Assembly (NCBI GenBank): GCA_914767885.1
Contig: CAJZBQ010000044.1
Coordinates: 186,001-250,000 of the forward strand
Direction: 5' to 3'
DNA length: 64,000 nucleotides
Source: Blepharisma stoltei
Taxonomy: Eukaryota; Ciliophora; Heterotrichea; Heterotrichida; Blepharismidae
In this document: piece after piece, positions 42,410 to 53,538 of the stretch
How the letters are laid out: each line of letters begins with the position of its first letter
How positions within the stretch are numbered: the stretch's first letter is position 1
Position numbers and translations under genes: made by a program
The notes under the pieces: model-generated
The model's input: the letters and a program-made list of their open reading frames with translations, nothing else
What the model was told of the DNA's origin: nothing
Databases searched by the model: none

Positions 42410-43507
42410 TTAGTGATGTTTTGAGGTAGTTACTGAATATTTTATCAAGAAAAAATCACTGCTTGGTAAGATAACAGCATCTTCAGTTTCAGCTCAATTA
42501 TTTTGAAAGCCAGCTATTGTATTATCAATAGGGAGCATTACACTGCATATCATTGTTCCTATTCTCTTAAAACCTTTCTCTAAAACTATGCAATTCTTAA
42601 CTTTCCTCAAACTGCTAAGACAAATTAGTTTTTCGCAAAATCTATCTTTATATTTAAGCTTGTTATTGTTAAAGCGATTCTCTTCGTCAATTTTTACACA
42701 CACGTCAAAATCAGAAATTTCATAATTATTCCCATAACGATCATGCCCAATTACATCACGAATGATATTGAAAATATTCTTTCTTGGGCTGGTATCACTA
42801 TTTGCCGCATAAGTTGATTTTTTTATAGGTTCACGCTTTATAGCTTCTGCTATTGGAGCCAGTTGATTTGAGCTGGTGCTTTTTATTAGCGTATATTGAT
42901 TAATCTTTATAGGACTGTCGTTTGCGATATCAGCTCAAGTTTGGTTAATTTCAATACTGTTAATGCAATTAGGCATTGTATTATTTATAGTCCTTCTACT
43001 TATGGCTTGAGGATATGTAGTAGGCTCAATTTCACTTGAGCCAACTGTACTATTAATAGCGTTGCAAGGCATTCCTCTATGGCTTTTTAAGCATAAAGTG
43101 CACATTGAGCATGTTTCACAATGATAATCCGAGTAATTATATCATCCTAAACGACTGCAGAAACTGCAAAAATAGAATCAGGTTTGGATTTCTTGAAAGC
43201 ATGGAGCTTTACAAAAATTGTTTATAATTAATTTTTCATTATCAGACACTTTTGGGTTGCATTTTATTAAATGTTTCAAATCTTTTAAACTGATTTTAAA
43301 TACAGTTTGGCACCTATAAGGACATCCTAATTTTGCTATTCATCCATCGTAGCCTTTAGCCCCTGAGCATAATTCACTTCAAAGCTCAGTTATCATTCGA
43401 GCATATAATGAAGATACACAAAGCATGCAAATCTGATGAGAGCAGTCAAGCGGAGCCAAAATTTTCTTAGTTTTACAATTTTGACAAATTCCAAAAATCC
43501 TTTCCAT
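42410..43507 (-). CDS. Cys-rich RING-like/zinc-binding protein, 365 aa
   Basis: A 366-codon frame that is open only if six or more TGA codons are Trp, for example ELWSELCSG and GYDGWIAKLGC; the standard code breaks it into small pieces. N-terminal CQNCKTKKILAPLDCSHQIC-x-x-C is a RING-like C-x2-C...C-x-H-x3-C-x2-C. It is followed by CPYRCQTVF, a CKAPCF...FCSFC pair and CETCSMCTLC, so several zinc sites in ~170 residues, in the manner of RBR/TRIAD ligases though with unusual spacing. The C-terminal half lacks cysteine clusters and is unrecognised. No insert or intron. A ubiquitin-ligase role is an inference. It is adjacent to and co-directional with the kinesin-8 gene 51 bp upstream. Confidence 0.75.
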
Positions 43508-43558
43508 TTTCTATCTATAAATTATTTTACAATAAGCAATGGATTTTACTAATCATAA

Positions 43559-45962
43559 TTATTTTTTCTTCCGATAAACTTCCAGCCCATTTGGTTTCTT
43601 CTTTGCTGGCTTTACAGGCTTGGCTGCCACAGATTTCTTCGATAATCCATCTTCAATTATTTTCCCATTAATCATAAGTCCCATCCCAGGGGCTGGGCCT
43701 AAGTCTGGTTTTGGCTGGGTGTTTTCTACCTTAGTTTTTATATCATTTTCTTGTTGTTTTTTAATAAGTCCTTTCCCTTTTAGCATAAAATCAACTGGGC
43801 TTTCAGTTTGGTCAATATCGGCAGAAACCTTACTTGTTGCTAACAAAAGCTCGCTTGTTTCAAAATCCTCGTCCTCACAAGGCATTTCTTCTTCCTCATC
43901 TAAAGGCTCAGTAAAGTCGTAGCCGTCTAATTTAAGCTCTTCTTCTGAAATTTCTTTGATTTCTTCAACCTCTTCTTCAGTAGGAGGGACTATTGTATCG
44001 ATTTTATTCCACAATGAAGACCCTGACTAAAAATTACCATCATCAATCCCTTGCTCTTCCAGTAGCTTTTTTTGTGCTAGCACCAAATTCTGCAAATCCG
44101 TTATGGTCTTTTCTTGGATCAGCAGCTGCAGCTCTAATTCTACATTTGTCTGCTCCAAAATATGGCTTTTTATCAATAGTTCCAAAAAGTCTCTTTTATC
44201 TTGCAATCTGACCCTGGACACAATAGAATCCCTAATCTGTTTCCCTCTCCCCATATTCTCTTGAAGCTGCTGCAGCATTAATTCTTTCCTCTGTGTATTT
44301 TTATCCTAATTCTCCCTTACAGTACTCGCCTTCAGCATCTGTATATCTTTAAACTGTTTTCTCACATGTGGAGGTACCGCGGACAACGGTCTTCCTTCTA
44401 CATATTTCGGAAGCTCTTTTAATTCTTCTTGCTTTTTCCAAATCAGCACCTCTGCTTGCCTTCTTTTAATTTCCAGCGCATTTAGCGAATTTTGTTCTTC
44501 AAGCTCTAATAAAGCTCGTCTCAGCTGGATTCTTTCTTGGAAATTTTCGAAAATTTCGGCTTGGAGCTTTTTCATTTCGATGTCTTCTTCAAGCCGTCGG
44601 CATGTACATTTAATTTCGCCGTCTGAAGAAGGAGGCTGGCTTGGCATAGGACTGTGGTGAAGCTGGGTTTTTAAGGACTCTATTTCGCTACGAAGGTCAG
44701 AGATGATGTTTTTATATTCAGTTATGTGGAGAGCGACTAGCTTTTTGTTAGCTTGAACCTTGTATTTTATGTTTTTGGCACGGCTGGCGTATTTGAGAGT
44801 ATTAGCAGATTCTTCGAATTGTGAAGAAGCAGGGGAGATGTTAGAAATCATGACAGTTTTGCAGTTACCGCCAAGAGAGTCTTTGAGCATCCTTGTAAGC
44901 TTGGAGTCTCTATAAGGGACAAAAAAGCCTTTTTTGGATTTATCGCCAAGTGCGTTTATACAGTTCGCTAAGGCTAGTAGAGATCTATTGATTTTTGAGC
45001 CTTCGAAAAGTCTCATTCCTCTGTTTTCAGTCACATTTCCTCTTTCAGAGCCAGCCAAATCAATTAGTGACAATTTCCCCTGAAAAACATCCAAAACTGT
45101 ATTAGTGACCCTATCCCTTTGTGAAATCATAGCTTGGAACACTGCATGAGACCTTGACGAGGTCTGGTTTGCATTGGTGGCTTCAGTTGTTCTTCTTTTA
45201 TTTCCTGCTGTAATTAAGCTCATCACTTGTTCAGTGCTTTCAGCTGTAAACTCAGAAACCCCTGCAATCACAACACCTCGAGTAGGGTCATCTCTCAAAT
45301 CCAAATACCCTGAATTTGGGATTAATAGATCTCTGATGGCTTCATTATAAATTTCTACATATGAAATTTTGATTTCGTAGATTTTATCAGAGTCTGATTG
45401 GACTTTTTCAAACATTTCACGGATTGTGAGGACAGCTATGCCTGGGTCTTCAGTGGTCCCGATCATTGTATATGTTTTTCCAGAGCCAGTTGGACCGTAT
45501 GCGAAAACACATGCATTTATCCCAGATAAAGCAGGCTGAATAAGGTCTGAGACTGTATTCATAAATACTACCCTTAGTTATTTATATAAAATCTCTATTT
45601 GAGTTTTCTCCTCTATAATATTTCACAAACCCTTATGCAAAATTTAATAGTGGGAACCCCTTTTTATGAGAAAATGCTCACAAAAAGGGGTATTTCCCTA
45701 TAAAAATTGTATATTTTCCTTTAGAACTATTCATAAATACAATTTCATTGCTCACATCTTGGAAGATTTTGTCGAAAATGTACCTTTTCTCCCTCGACCT
45801 ATGAAGAATGTTTTTCCTATCTTCGAAGTCATTCATATCAAGCATTATTAATAAGTTGTCTTCCACTCTTACTATACTTCGATCATTATTTAAAATTTCT
45901 TTTTGGTTGAGAGGCCTGATACGTATTGCAACCAGCATATTCTTCGCATCAATTTCATTCAT
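43559..45962 (-). CDS. Kinesin-8 (KIF18/19-like), 733 aa
   Basis: Motor starts KNMLVAIRIRPLNQKE. P-loop GPTGSGKTYTMIG, then TEDPGIAVLTIREMFEKV, VEIYNEAIRDLL, SGYLDLRDDPTRGVVIAGV, NQTSSRSHAVF, DLAGSERG. The NSGYLDLRDDP and GIAVLTI phrases are typical of kinesin-8, a plus-end depolymerase that limits microtubule length in spindle and cilia. Coiled coil follows, then an acidic-to-basic tail ending LEVYRKKK. Two 15-nt introns (44306-44320 and 44023-44037) and one 172-bp IES (45556-45727, 13-bp repeat TATTCATAAATAC). Removing 172+30 bp leaves 734 codons, joining NEIVFMN-TVSDLIQPA. Confidence 0.92.
45556..45727 (-). other. 172-bp IES in kinesin-8, 13-bp repeats
   Basis: TATTCATAAATAC at 45556-45568 and 45728-45740. 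Contains a hairpin (GGGAACCCCTTTTT / AAAAAGGGGTATTTCCC). Removal restores the region before the P-loop. Confidence 0.88.
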
Positions 45963-46057
45963 TTTTATATGAAACCAAAATGAGGAATTTAAATAAGCAG
46001 AATATGAATTTAATGGAAAAAATGAATTTTGCGGAAGAGTTAAGGTAAAATTAAGAG

Positions 46058-47695
46058 TTAGGAGGCTTCCAGCATGTTTTCGTCACGCTTTGTTATAGCT
46101 TCGATAATCTCGTTTTTTAGGAGCTCAAGGTTACGTAAGCTTTCTTGCATTTTATATTCGTTAAAAGTGGAGCTAAATAAAAGTTACTCGTTAAGCTGGT
46201 CTTGGAGCAGAGAAATTACGTTGTGGACTTTATCAGCAAATGGGTTTTTAGTTTTTGAAGATTTTTTAGGAGATGGGCTGCTTTCATTAGGCTTCATAAG
46301 CTCGTCTGAAGGGTGAATATTACTTTTTTCATCTTCAGGCGCTTTTGGGGCTGTTTTTATGTCTTCTTCAGCTCTGAGTGGGTCATTTATTTTGGATTGG
46401 CTCGTAATAACTCTTGGAATCTCAGATCTTGGCTTAGGCTGGACTAATGGTTTTCCTTCAATTATTCTGTCTTTATAAGCAATCCCTAAAGCAATAATAA
46501 TATGTATATCTTCTACTGGAGGAAACTTTAAAAGCCTTCTCAAAATCCCAGTCCCATCACTCTGCAATAGCGAAATCCTCACAAACACAATCATCGCTAC
46601 ACAAATAAAATCAAGCAAAATCAGCTCTCTATCAAAATTTATTTTCCCCGTCACAATTTCTCCTCTATTTTCTACATTCACCCCAAAGCTAGCAAAAAGT
46701 GCATCCCAAATGATCAGCGTATCTGCAAACGTAAACTCCCTGCTCAGCATACACCTTAAATACCTTTGCAAATACATTTGCGGCTCTATTTTTTGTCTTT
46801 CTAAATGGTTATAAAGTTCACTATCAATAGCTTTTAGCAGCCTATGGTGTATTAAATGGCATCTTTTTAGAATTGTGGAGGCATTATCATGAAAAGTTTT
46901 ATCTTGGTTTACCAGCTCATTATGTTCTAATTCTGCATCCCAGGAAAATAAATTATTTTTTTTATTGTCATTTCGCTTTTGGTTTACTACAGGGTTAAAA
47001 AGTTCCATAATCCCTAAATCCATGACTCTTGAAAAAATCCAAAAAATATCAGCTTCCATGTGCCTAGAGTCGTTAAAAATTTCTAAAAACCTTTTGGAGT
47101 CTTCTTCAATGCCTTCAATAGACTGGCTTACTTGCTCTGCGTAAGCTATAAATACAATGATTCCTAGGAGCTCGTGCATCCCTTGCTTATATGACAGCTC
47201 AGGATGCTGCTTGGATCATATAAAGAGAACTCCGACCATGATGTCTTTGACTTTTTGTAAAGTAAACAGCTGTTTTTCTTGAAAACACCTGTCCACGTCT
47301 TGCCTTATCAGCTGCTTCAGATGATTATTTTCGTGAAAATTATTCCAAGGGTTCTAGCTAGATCTTACTTCTTTTGCTGAAGAAAGTGGGTTGAAAATGA
47401 GAGGGTCTAGGTTTTCTGTTTTAATTTTCTAAATATTCTATACATTATGTGATTCCGCAATTGTATAGTAATCGTGGCGGAGCTTTTCTGTAATATTTGC
47501 CCAGTCTTCTAATGATCGTGATTCTGGAAGAATTCCTAAAAATATTCGCCAACTTAAAAACCTATTGTGAAGGGAGCCTAAATGCCCATCTAGAGCAATA
47601 TGTCGGAGATCTTGGTAATTTTCTTTTTTGACGAAGATAGTTTCGAATATTTTGGGGTTAAGATGATAATCAGGAGGTATGATATCTTCATCCAT
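46058..47695 (-). CDS. TBC-domain Rab GTPase-activating protein (TBC1D5-like), 530 aa
   Basis: TBC motifs: WRIFLGILP, then the Arg finger IRQDVDRC (IxxDxxR) and the Gln finger SYKQGMHEL (YxQG), LERQKIEPQMYLQRYLRCML and LIIWDALFA. The order and the split between WR...LG and IRQDVDR resemble TBC1D5, which acts on Rab7 in endosome/retromer traffic. The C-terminal ~150 residues are Pro/Ser/Lys-rich then helical. Three 15-nt introns (47429-47443, 47353-47367, 46173-46187). Removing 45 bp leaves 531 codons, and TGA is Trp in LFIWSKQHPEL. No IES. It is divergent from the FG-GAP gene, 86 bp between ATGs. Confidence 0.9.
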
Positions 47696-47781
47696 TTTAT
47701 ATTTAATATACTGTTTAGGGTAATTTTTAACTAAAAAAATGTTGAGATAACTAGGAGTTAGGCTGATAAAAATAGGAATAA

Positions 47782-49839
47782 ATGAACCCAAAGCTGCTTT
47801 TCTGCTCATTTCTTGCTGCAATTCTGGCTGCAAAAGATGACCCAAGTAAAGTCTATTTAGATGTACTCAGGGGCAAATGGGAGCTTATACCAATTATACC
47901 GGATTTAGTTGATGGCACCACATATTTTCCTGCATATATTGATGATACTCCTAATGAAGCTGATGCCACGATAGATATGTTTATTTTTCAGCCAGGACTT
48001 GATGCATACTGAATATCGTCTATTCGTGGCTCAAGTACTAGCGAAGAGCTTAAACATATATAGCCCCTGAAATTATTTATATCATTATTGGCAATCCATT
48101 TTAATTTCCAAAATTAATTTGTACTTGTCAGCTTTTTTGAAAAGTAAAAACGAAAATGACAAATCTCCGTTTATGGTTTTAAGGTACCTAATTAGACTTA
48201 TACTGTATAAGGCAGGTGCCCTGTACATATATTTTTTGGGTCAGTATTCTGCTGGGGTATAGAGATCTATTAAGTTGCATGAGCTATAGCAGACAGCTAT
48301 TTTAGCATTGCAAAAGTTTCATATTTCGATAATGATGCATACCCAGATCTACTTATTTGTACAGCCGTAAAGCATAATTAGGATAGAAGAACTCTAATTC
48401 TCCCAGCGAAAAAAAAATTATTCGCCCATAGAAGGAGTTAATTTTTTTTTTTTAAAAAATTCATATATAATAAATTGTTTTAAAAAATCCAAACAATCCT
48501 TCCTAGCAAAAACTGGAAATATAAAATTAATTTAGTTTGTAAAATTTATGTTTTAAATTGAAAGCTGTTTAAAATTTAAAAGAATCAGCTAGATTTCCTT
48601 ATAACAATTATCATCTATATATCAAAATCTATTTTTTATAAAACATTTTGTTTGCTCACAGAGGAATTTTCAACGGTTTTGTTCTCTCACGGAGTAAGGT
48701 TTTTGAAAAACAATGTTAGAGCTAATATCGAGGCCCAGAAAAGAGAACAAATAAACCCTGAGCATATAGATCCAAGCGATAAGCTTGATGACTGGTCTAA
48801 AACAGAGCTATATACAGTCATAAGAAACTCAAAAATTATGGATTTCACTGTGGCAGATGTAAATCATGACGGAATTCCAGATATCATCTTAGCAGTCTGT
48901 CAAAAAGAAGGAGCCTGTACAATGGTAGAACTGATTTTTTCAGACACAGAAAAGCTTATATATACTTCTCTTGAGCTTTGGTTTGATAATAGCGGCATTC
49001 TGCAGATTTTAAGCGCCAACGACTTAAATAGCGACGGAGTCACTGATGTTTTATATCTATCTCAAGACCATACCATAAGTTATGTAGAAAACCATGACCC
49101 AGTCTATAATTCAGCTTTTCTCATAAACACTCTTTCTAATAACACAAATTACATCAAGAGATTTACCGACCTTGATTTAAATGAAGACGGAAATATAGAT
49201 TTTATATATACAGAAGACCAAAAAGTAGTTCTACTCACAAGGGTTGAAGGCCTATGGAAGCAGGAAATTATATATCAAGGGCCATTTGTGGACTCAATGG
49301 TATTTGAAATCACAAGGTCTGGCAGTAACGACATAATGCTACTTTTTGAAAACGAAGTGAAATGGCTTTCACAAACCCCCATTTCGGAAGCCAAAAATGA
49401 AGAATTCAGCTTTACATGGACGAATAATAAAGTAGTATATGGGTATAAGGAGTTTCTGCTGGAGTTTAAAGATACTCATAAATGGGCAAGCTTTTTGGTG
49501 ACTGTAAAATATATGTAGAATCTAGTGAAAAAAGGGACTATAGATATTATAATGTACTCTGAAGAGGAAGGGAGTTTGTATTGGGGAAGAAAAGAAAAGC
49601 TGAATTTAGAAGGATTGGGGTGGGATCCGAATTTCTGGATTTATTTGTCGTCGTATGTCATTATTATGTCGATGGCAGCTGGATTGTTCCATGCGTATTA
49701 TATTGAGAAATTGAATAAGGAGCATCAGAAAATTTTAGAAGGACAACATCCGTCTGATCTTAGTGAGGAATGGAAAAAGAAACTGGAGATGATGACTCCA
49801 CAAGAGAAAAGGCAGCATTTTAGGAAAACCACGTTTTAG
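47782..49839 (+). CDS. ITFG1/LINKIN-like FG-GAP repeat membrane protein
   Basis: Signal peptide MNPKLLFCSFLAAILAA, a long ectodomain with Ca2+-binding FG-GAP loops (DVNHDGIPDI, DLNSDGVTDV, DLNEDGNIDF; also YFDNDAYPDLLI), and one C-terminal membrane helix (IYLSSYVIIMSMAAGLFHAY) with a short cytosolic tail. This is the ITFG1 (TIP/LINKIN) layout. Inserts: a 171-bp IES (48054-48224, repeat ACATATAT), a candidate 27-bp deletion (48258-48284), intron 48367-48381 (15 nt), MITE A11 (48398-48694) and intron 49504-49518 (15 nt). Without the 27-bp removal one TAA stays in frame; with it the sequence reads CWG-IADSYFSIAK, as expected for FG-GAP. Frame is kept either way. Confidence 0.8.
48054..48224 (+). 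other. 171-bp IES in FG-GAP gene
   Basis: ACATATAT at 48054-48061 and 48225-48232. Removal joins EELKHI-FFGSVFCW in frame. Confidence 0.75.
48398..48694 (+). mobile_element. MITE family A, decayed copy A11 (297 bp)
   Basis: Flanked by TAA (48395-48397, 48695-48697). The end hairpin is eroded (CTCCCAGCGAAAAAA). The AT-rich core and CTCTCACGGAG right end are recognisable. Removal gives TADRRTL-RFLKNNVR. Confidence 0.8.
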
Positions 49840-49993
49840 GGGTATAGATAAGTATTTAACGCCAATTTAATTTATGAGAATTATAATAAGAATAAATAGG
49901 ATTATATTTTGGAATATGATATAATAGATTGGAAATTGATATTTATTACAGCAACAAAAAATGCTTAAGAATACTTTTAAATTTATTAATTTA

Positions 49994-51899
49994 ATGGATT
50001 ACTACCAGCTTGGCCCAAAAGCCATGGTATCATTTATATTAGGGATCTTCAACATTGCAAACATATTTTAAAAAGTTAAAAAGCTCTCATGCGAAAGTTC
50101 GCTTTTTATCAAAATTCACACTCCGCTGATTTGTACTTGATACGAATAAAGATATATTTTATTACACAAAAAAAGAATCTGATATAAAACCAATTGATAA
50201 ATAAAATGGCATTCGGCTCGAGTGAAATTAGCTTCGCTAATTTTCTCTCCCTCAAGCAATTTTATTTATGGGATTAGGCTTTCTTCTGAGGACTTCTGTA
50301 CAGCAATAGCAGTTTAACTCTGGAAGATTAGCCGAGGCACTGCTCCAAGTGCATCAAGAGGCTTGAAGTTTTACCTCTCAGCACACCCGAGGAAGGTGAC
50401 CCTTAGGTGGAACATGTGCAGGAGCTAAGTCAGGAGGAGTGAGGCAACGCAGCCCGTCGAAGCCGGAACGCTATATTTTGCCTGTGTCAAGGTGGAACAA
50501 AGTGGATCTATCCAGAGGACCATGGGCAACACATGGACAAATATGATGACAGCTCTGGAAACGGCTATTCCGTAGTGAACTTTAAACGATATAGATAATT
50601 AAGTTAAGTTAAGATATAAAACAAATTGAAACATATAGTCTACTTGATCTTTTAGACGTTGATCCTAACCCTAAAGTTACTTATGCATCTGAATATAAAT
50701 TTGTGTTTCAAGTAACCTTTTCTTCAAGAAATTTTATGCTTTATTCAAATTCTTTATCAGCACATAGGCAGTGAACTGATATGCTAAAAAGATATTTAAT
50801 ACCGACTAGAAAAAATATAAGGGCTCCAAGGGTCTGAAATAAAAGCAATTCTAATGAAAGCCAAGAAGGTGATGATCAGATACTCAATAAAGCAGTTCAG
50901 GAAGAGATGATATCTCAAGATGCATCGTGGAGGCTTGCAACTGAAAGAGGAGAAATTAATGAGCATGAAATAATAACTGAACAGGCGAGAGGTGAAAATA
51001 TTAATTACCCTGTAGAAGATTATAACTCCCCCCCTCCGTGAGTGAACAACATTATTAGAAAAATCTCTATTTTTTGCCCAAAAACCCACCCTCCGTGAGT
51101 GAACAAAAATTTTTTTTAATAGAAAAATTTTTTATCGAAAAAAATTTTGATAAATAAGTGATAATTAGTAATTAAATCTCGAGCTAATTCTGTTTAAAAC
51201 AAATTGCATTTTAAAACATAAATTTTACAAATTAAATTAAAAAATTATATATATAAATTTTTTAAAAAAAAATAATTAACCCCTCCATGAGTGAACAAAA
51301 TTTTTTTGTTCAATCACGGAGGGGGAAGTAAGAGAAATGCTCAAAATGAAGAAGAAACCTGGAGAATTTCAGGCAATGAAAGAGTTTCAAATGAATATTA
51401 TACCTGAAGTATAAATAATCAGCCTAATATTAATTCAAGCAAATGAGTTGCAGAGGAATTTTCTACTTCGAAATCAGAAAATAAAGAAAATAGCCAGAAA
51501 TTCGACACAGTCTATGTTTTCCAAGATGCTTCTGAAGAAATTGAAGGTTTTCAAAAAAATAAAATAATTGAAGTCGAAAAAGATCTAAAGAGCACTCTTC
51601 CATTTGTAATTATGCCGACTGTGCCTACAAGCCCAAAAATTCATGAGGAAAAAGTGCTGCCAGTTTCTTTTAAAATTAAATCTGGCATGCTTGATATGCT
51701 TGAAGACATTCAAAGCCTGGGCTTAGAAGATATTGAAATTTCTCCTCCCAGACAAGTATCTTTAAAAAAAGCAGCATCCCAGAAAAACCTTTATTTTGAA
51801 AAGAAAACAATTGAGAACCGCAAATCATCAATAGGCACTCTAAATGAAGTTGCAAGCCAATATCCTGTGGATTCTCCTAAATCCTCCATCAATAAATAA
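49994..51899 (+). CDS. PH-domain protein, 383 aa, with retroposon and MITE inserts
   Basis: A PH domain occupies about residues 12-130: FLSKFTLRWFVLDTNKDIFY (TGA is the W of LRW), then YKFVFQVTFSSRNFMLYSNS and the C-terminal helix HRQWTDMLKRYL with its invariant W (TGA). The rest is acidic/Ser-rich without a domain. A 16-nt intron (50027-50042, the only one not 15 nt) follows LGPKAM. Retroposon R8 (50198-50612) sits inside the PH domain and MITE A7 (51026-51328) in the tail. Removing 16+432+306 bp leaves 384 codons, joining ESDIK-QIETYS and VEDYK-RNAQNEE. Likely phosphoinositide-binding membrane adaptor (family inference). Confidence 0.88.
50198..50612 (+). mobile_element. SINE-like retroposon R8 (415 bp)
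   Basis: Flanked by GATATAAAACCAATTGA / GATATAAAACAAATTGA (50181-50197, 50613-50629), one mismatch in 17. Starts TAAATAAAATGGCATTCGGC; a sister copy of R7. Its reading frame has early stops. Confidence 0.88.
51026..51328 (+). mobile_element. MITE family A, copy A7 (303 bp)
   Basis: Flanked by TAA (51023-51025, 51329-51331). Left end with two direct motif copies and the spacer, right end hairpin. Shortened AT core. Frame of the PH gene restored by removal. Confidence 0.87.
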
Positions 51900-51962
51900 T
51901 TTTTTAAAAAATTATTTTTAAAATTATTTAAATAATAGGGTAAGAATGGACAATGTGGGTGG

Positions 51963-52082
51963 ATGAATCGCAAGCTGAAGACCAATAGGAATGGTTTTTT
52001 TAGTCCTGAAAGAATAGAAGGAAAACTGAAAGCAAGCGGCTCGCAAAAAACGATAAGACCAGCATTTGTATATAAAAAGTAA
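51963..52082 (+). CDS. Possible small basic protein (39 aa)
   Basis: ATG to TAA frame MNRKLKTNRNGFFSPERI... between the PH gene and MITE A8. Basic and Ser/Pro-containing, so it could be a coding fragment of a gene split by inserts, but length and lack of homology leave it weak. Confidence 0.25.
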   Translation: MNRKLKTNRNGFFSPERIEGKLKASGSQKTIRPAFVYKK

Positions 52083-52197
52083 AGTCAGTAATAACATATT
52101 TGCCATTTTTGCTTTAACTAAATTAAGAGTTTTCCATCATTAGCATTTGTTTAAATTTTATTAAAGAATTTGGAAGAATATTTTTATTTTCTGCTAA

Positions 52198-52545
52198 CTC
52201 CCCCCCTCCGTGAGTGAACAAAAAAATTTTGTTCACTCACGGAGGGGGGTTAAAAAAAAAAATTTATATATAAATTTTATAAAATATATTTTTTTTCGAA
52301 ATTTAAAAAAATCCTAATTCGCAAAAATTTGAAAGCAAATATTAATTTAATTTATAAAATTTATGTTTTTAAAAAGCGATTCGTTTAAATTAAACAGAAT
52401 TAGCTCTAGATTTCATTATACTAATTATCATTTATATATCAAATTTTTTTCCATAAAAAATTTTTGTTCACTCACGGAGGGTGGGTTTTTGGGCAAAAAT
52501 AGCGATTTTTCTAATGGTTGTGTTCACTCACAGAGAGGGGGGGAG
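52198..52545 (-). mobile_element. MITE family A, copy A8 (348 bp)
   Basis: Flanked by TAA (52195-52197, 52546-52548). Left perfect hairpin of CCGTGAGTGAACAAAA, right tandem motif with the TTTTTGGGCAAAAATAG spacer. Appears intergenic. Confidence 0.87.
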
Positions 52546-52548
52546 TAA

Positions 52549-52923
52549 GCATTCACAAAATTGCAGAAGTTACATTAATTTTTATGACTTATCCTATGAA
52601 ACTGAAGAGTGTAGCAAGCAAACCTTAAACCTAAACGCAAGATATCACAATACATAAAATTTCGACAATTAATGAAATCAGGGTTATACTATGATAGTAG
52701 GTATGGATTGGGTTTAATTGCCCCTTCCTCGTCCTACCTCTCCTGCTTTTTTTTTTGGGTGTTGGCGAAGGGTGTTGGTGTTGGTGTTGGTGCTAGCGTT
52801 TGCTTTTGGTGCTGCTTTTGGTGTTGGTGTTAGCGTTCGCTTTGGTGCTGCTTTAACTATTGCTAGTAGGGTAGGATAAGTAAATTTTCTTCTTCTTCTT
52901 CTTCGTCCTACACTTTTATTTTA
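52549..52923. other. Intergenic with GGTGTT microsatellite
   Basis: AT-rich to about 52690, then 52760-52855 is an imperfect (GGTGTT/GGTGCT)n run interspersed with AGCGTTTGCTTT. No supported frame. Confidence 0.55.
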
Positions 52924-53538
52924 ATGGAAGATTCGGAAAGTAATGTTTCCTATTCTTCTTCCTTTTGTGAAGAAAACAGAGCTTTACCGGATGAATTTTT
53001 CGAACTTTTACTATTAAATGAACTTATTGATACAGGATTACTTGATAATTCTGAATCAGAGTATGAATGAAATGATAGTGATACAGAAAATGTTGATACA
53101 GATGACAAAAATATTGGAGTTTTTAAGTCGTTTAGATGGAAAAATACTAGATGAAATGGAACTATTCAGGAAACCTTCAAATATAGGAAGACTGAGGTGA
53201 TCATTGATGATAAGAAGACAATCGATAAGAAAATCCTGAACACCAGAAAAATTAAAATTTAAATCAACCTTAAATCCTATCAGAAAAAAATAAAATTGAT
53301 ATCAGAATCAAACCCTATCAGAAAAATAAAAATTAGATCAAATTCAAATTTTATCAGAAAAATAAAATTGATATCAGAATTAAACATTATCAGGAAAATA
53401 AAATTTAGATCAGATTCAAATTTTATCAGAAATAGAAAATTCACATCAGACTCAGAAATCAAAAAATCGCCGATTACGTGGGTTCAGAAAATTTTACTAA
53501 AATTTTATCCAAAAATTTTAGGAAAAGAAGAAAGTTAA
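52924..53538 (+). CDS. Unknown acidic protein with 12-residue repeats; one in-frame TAA
   Basis: ATG to TAA (53260-53262) gives 112 residues: acidic Ser-rich N terminus (MEDSESNVSYSSSFCEENRA) then a basic region with TGA=Trp. The same frame stays open after the TAA to 53538. There it encodes five copies of a 12-residue unit (RKIKLISESNPI, RKIKIRSNSNFI, RKIKLISELNII and so on) followed by KKSPITWVQKILLKFYPKIL. The shared frame suggests one protein with a small undetected insert around 53255-53275 or a recent nonsense change. No family recognised. Confidence 0.5.

Noticed and set aside
52760-52855. Gly/Val repeat protein encoded by GGTGTT run
   Set aside because: No start codon or long frame around it; better explained as a microsatellite.
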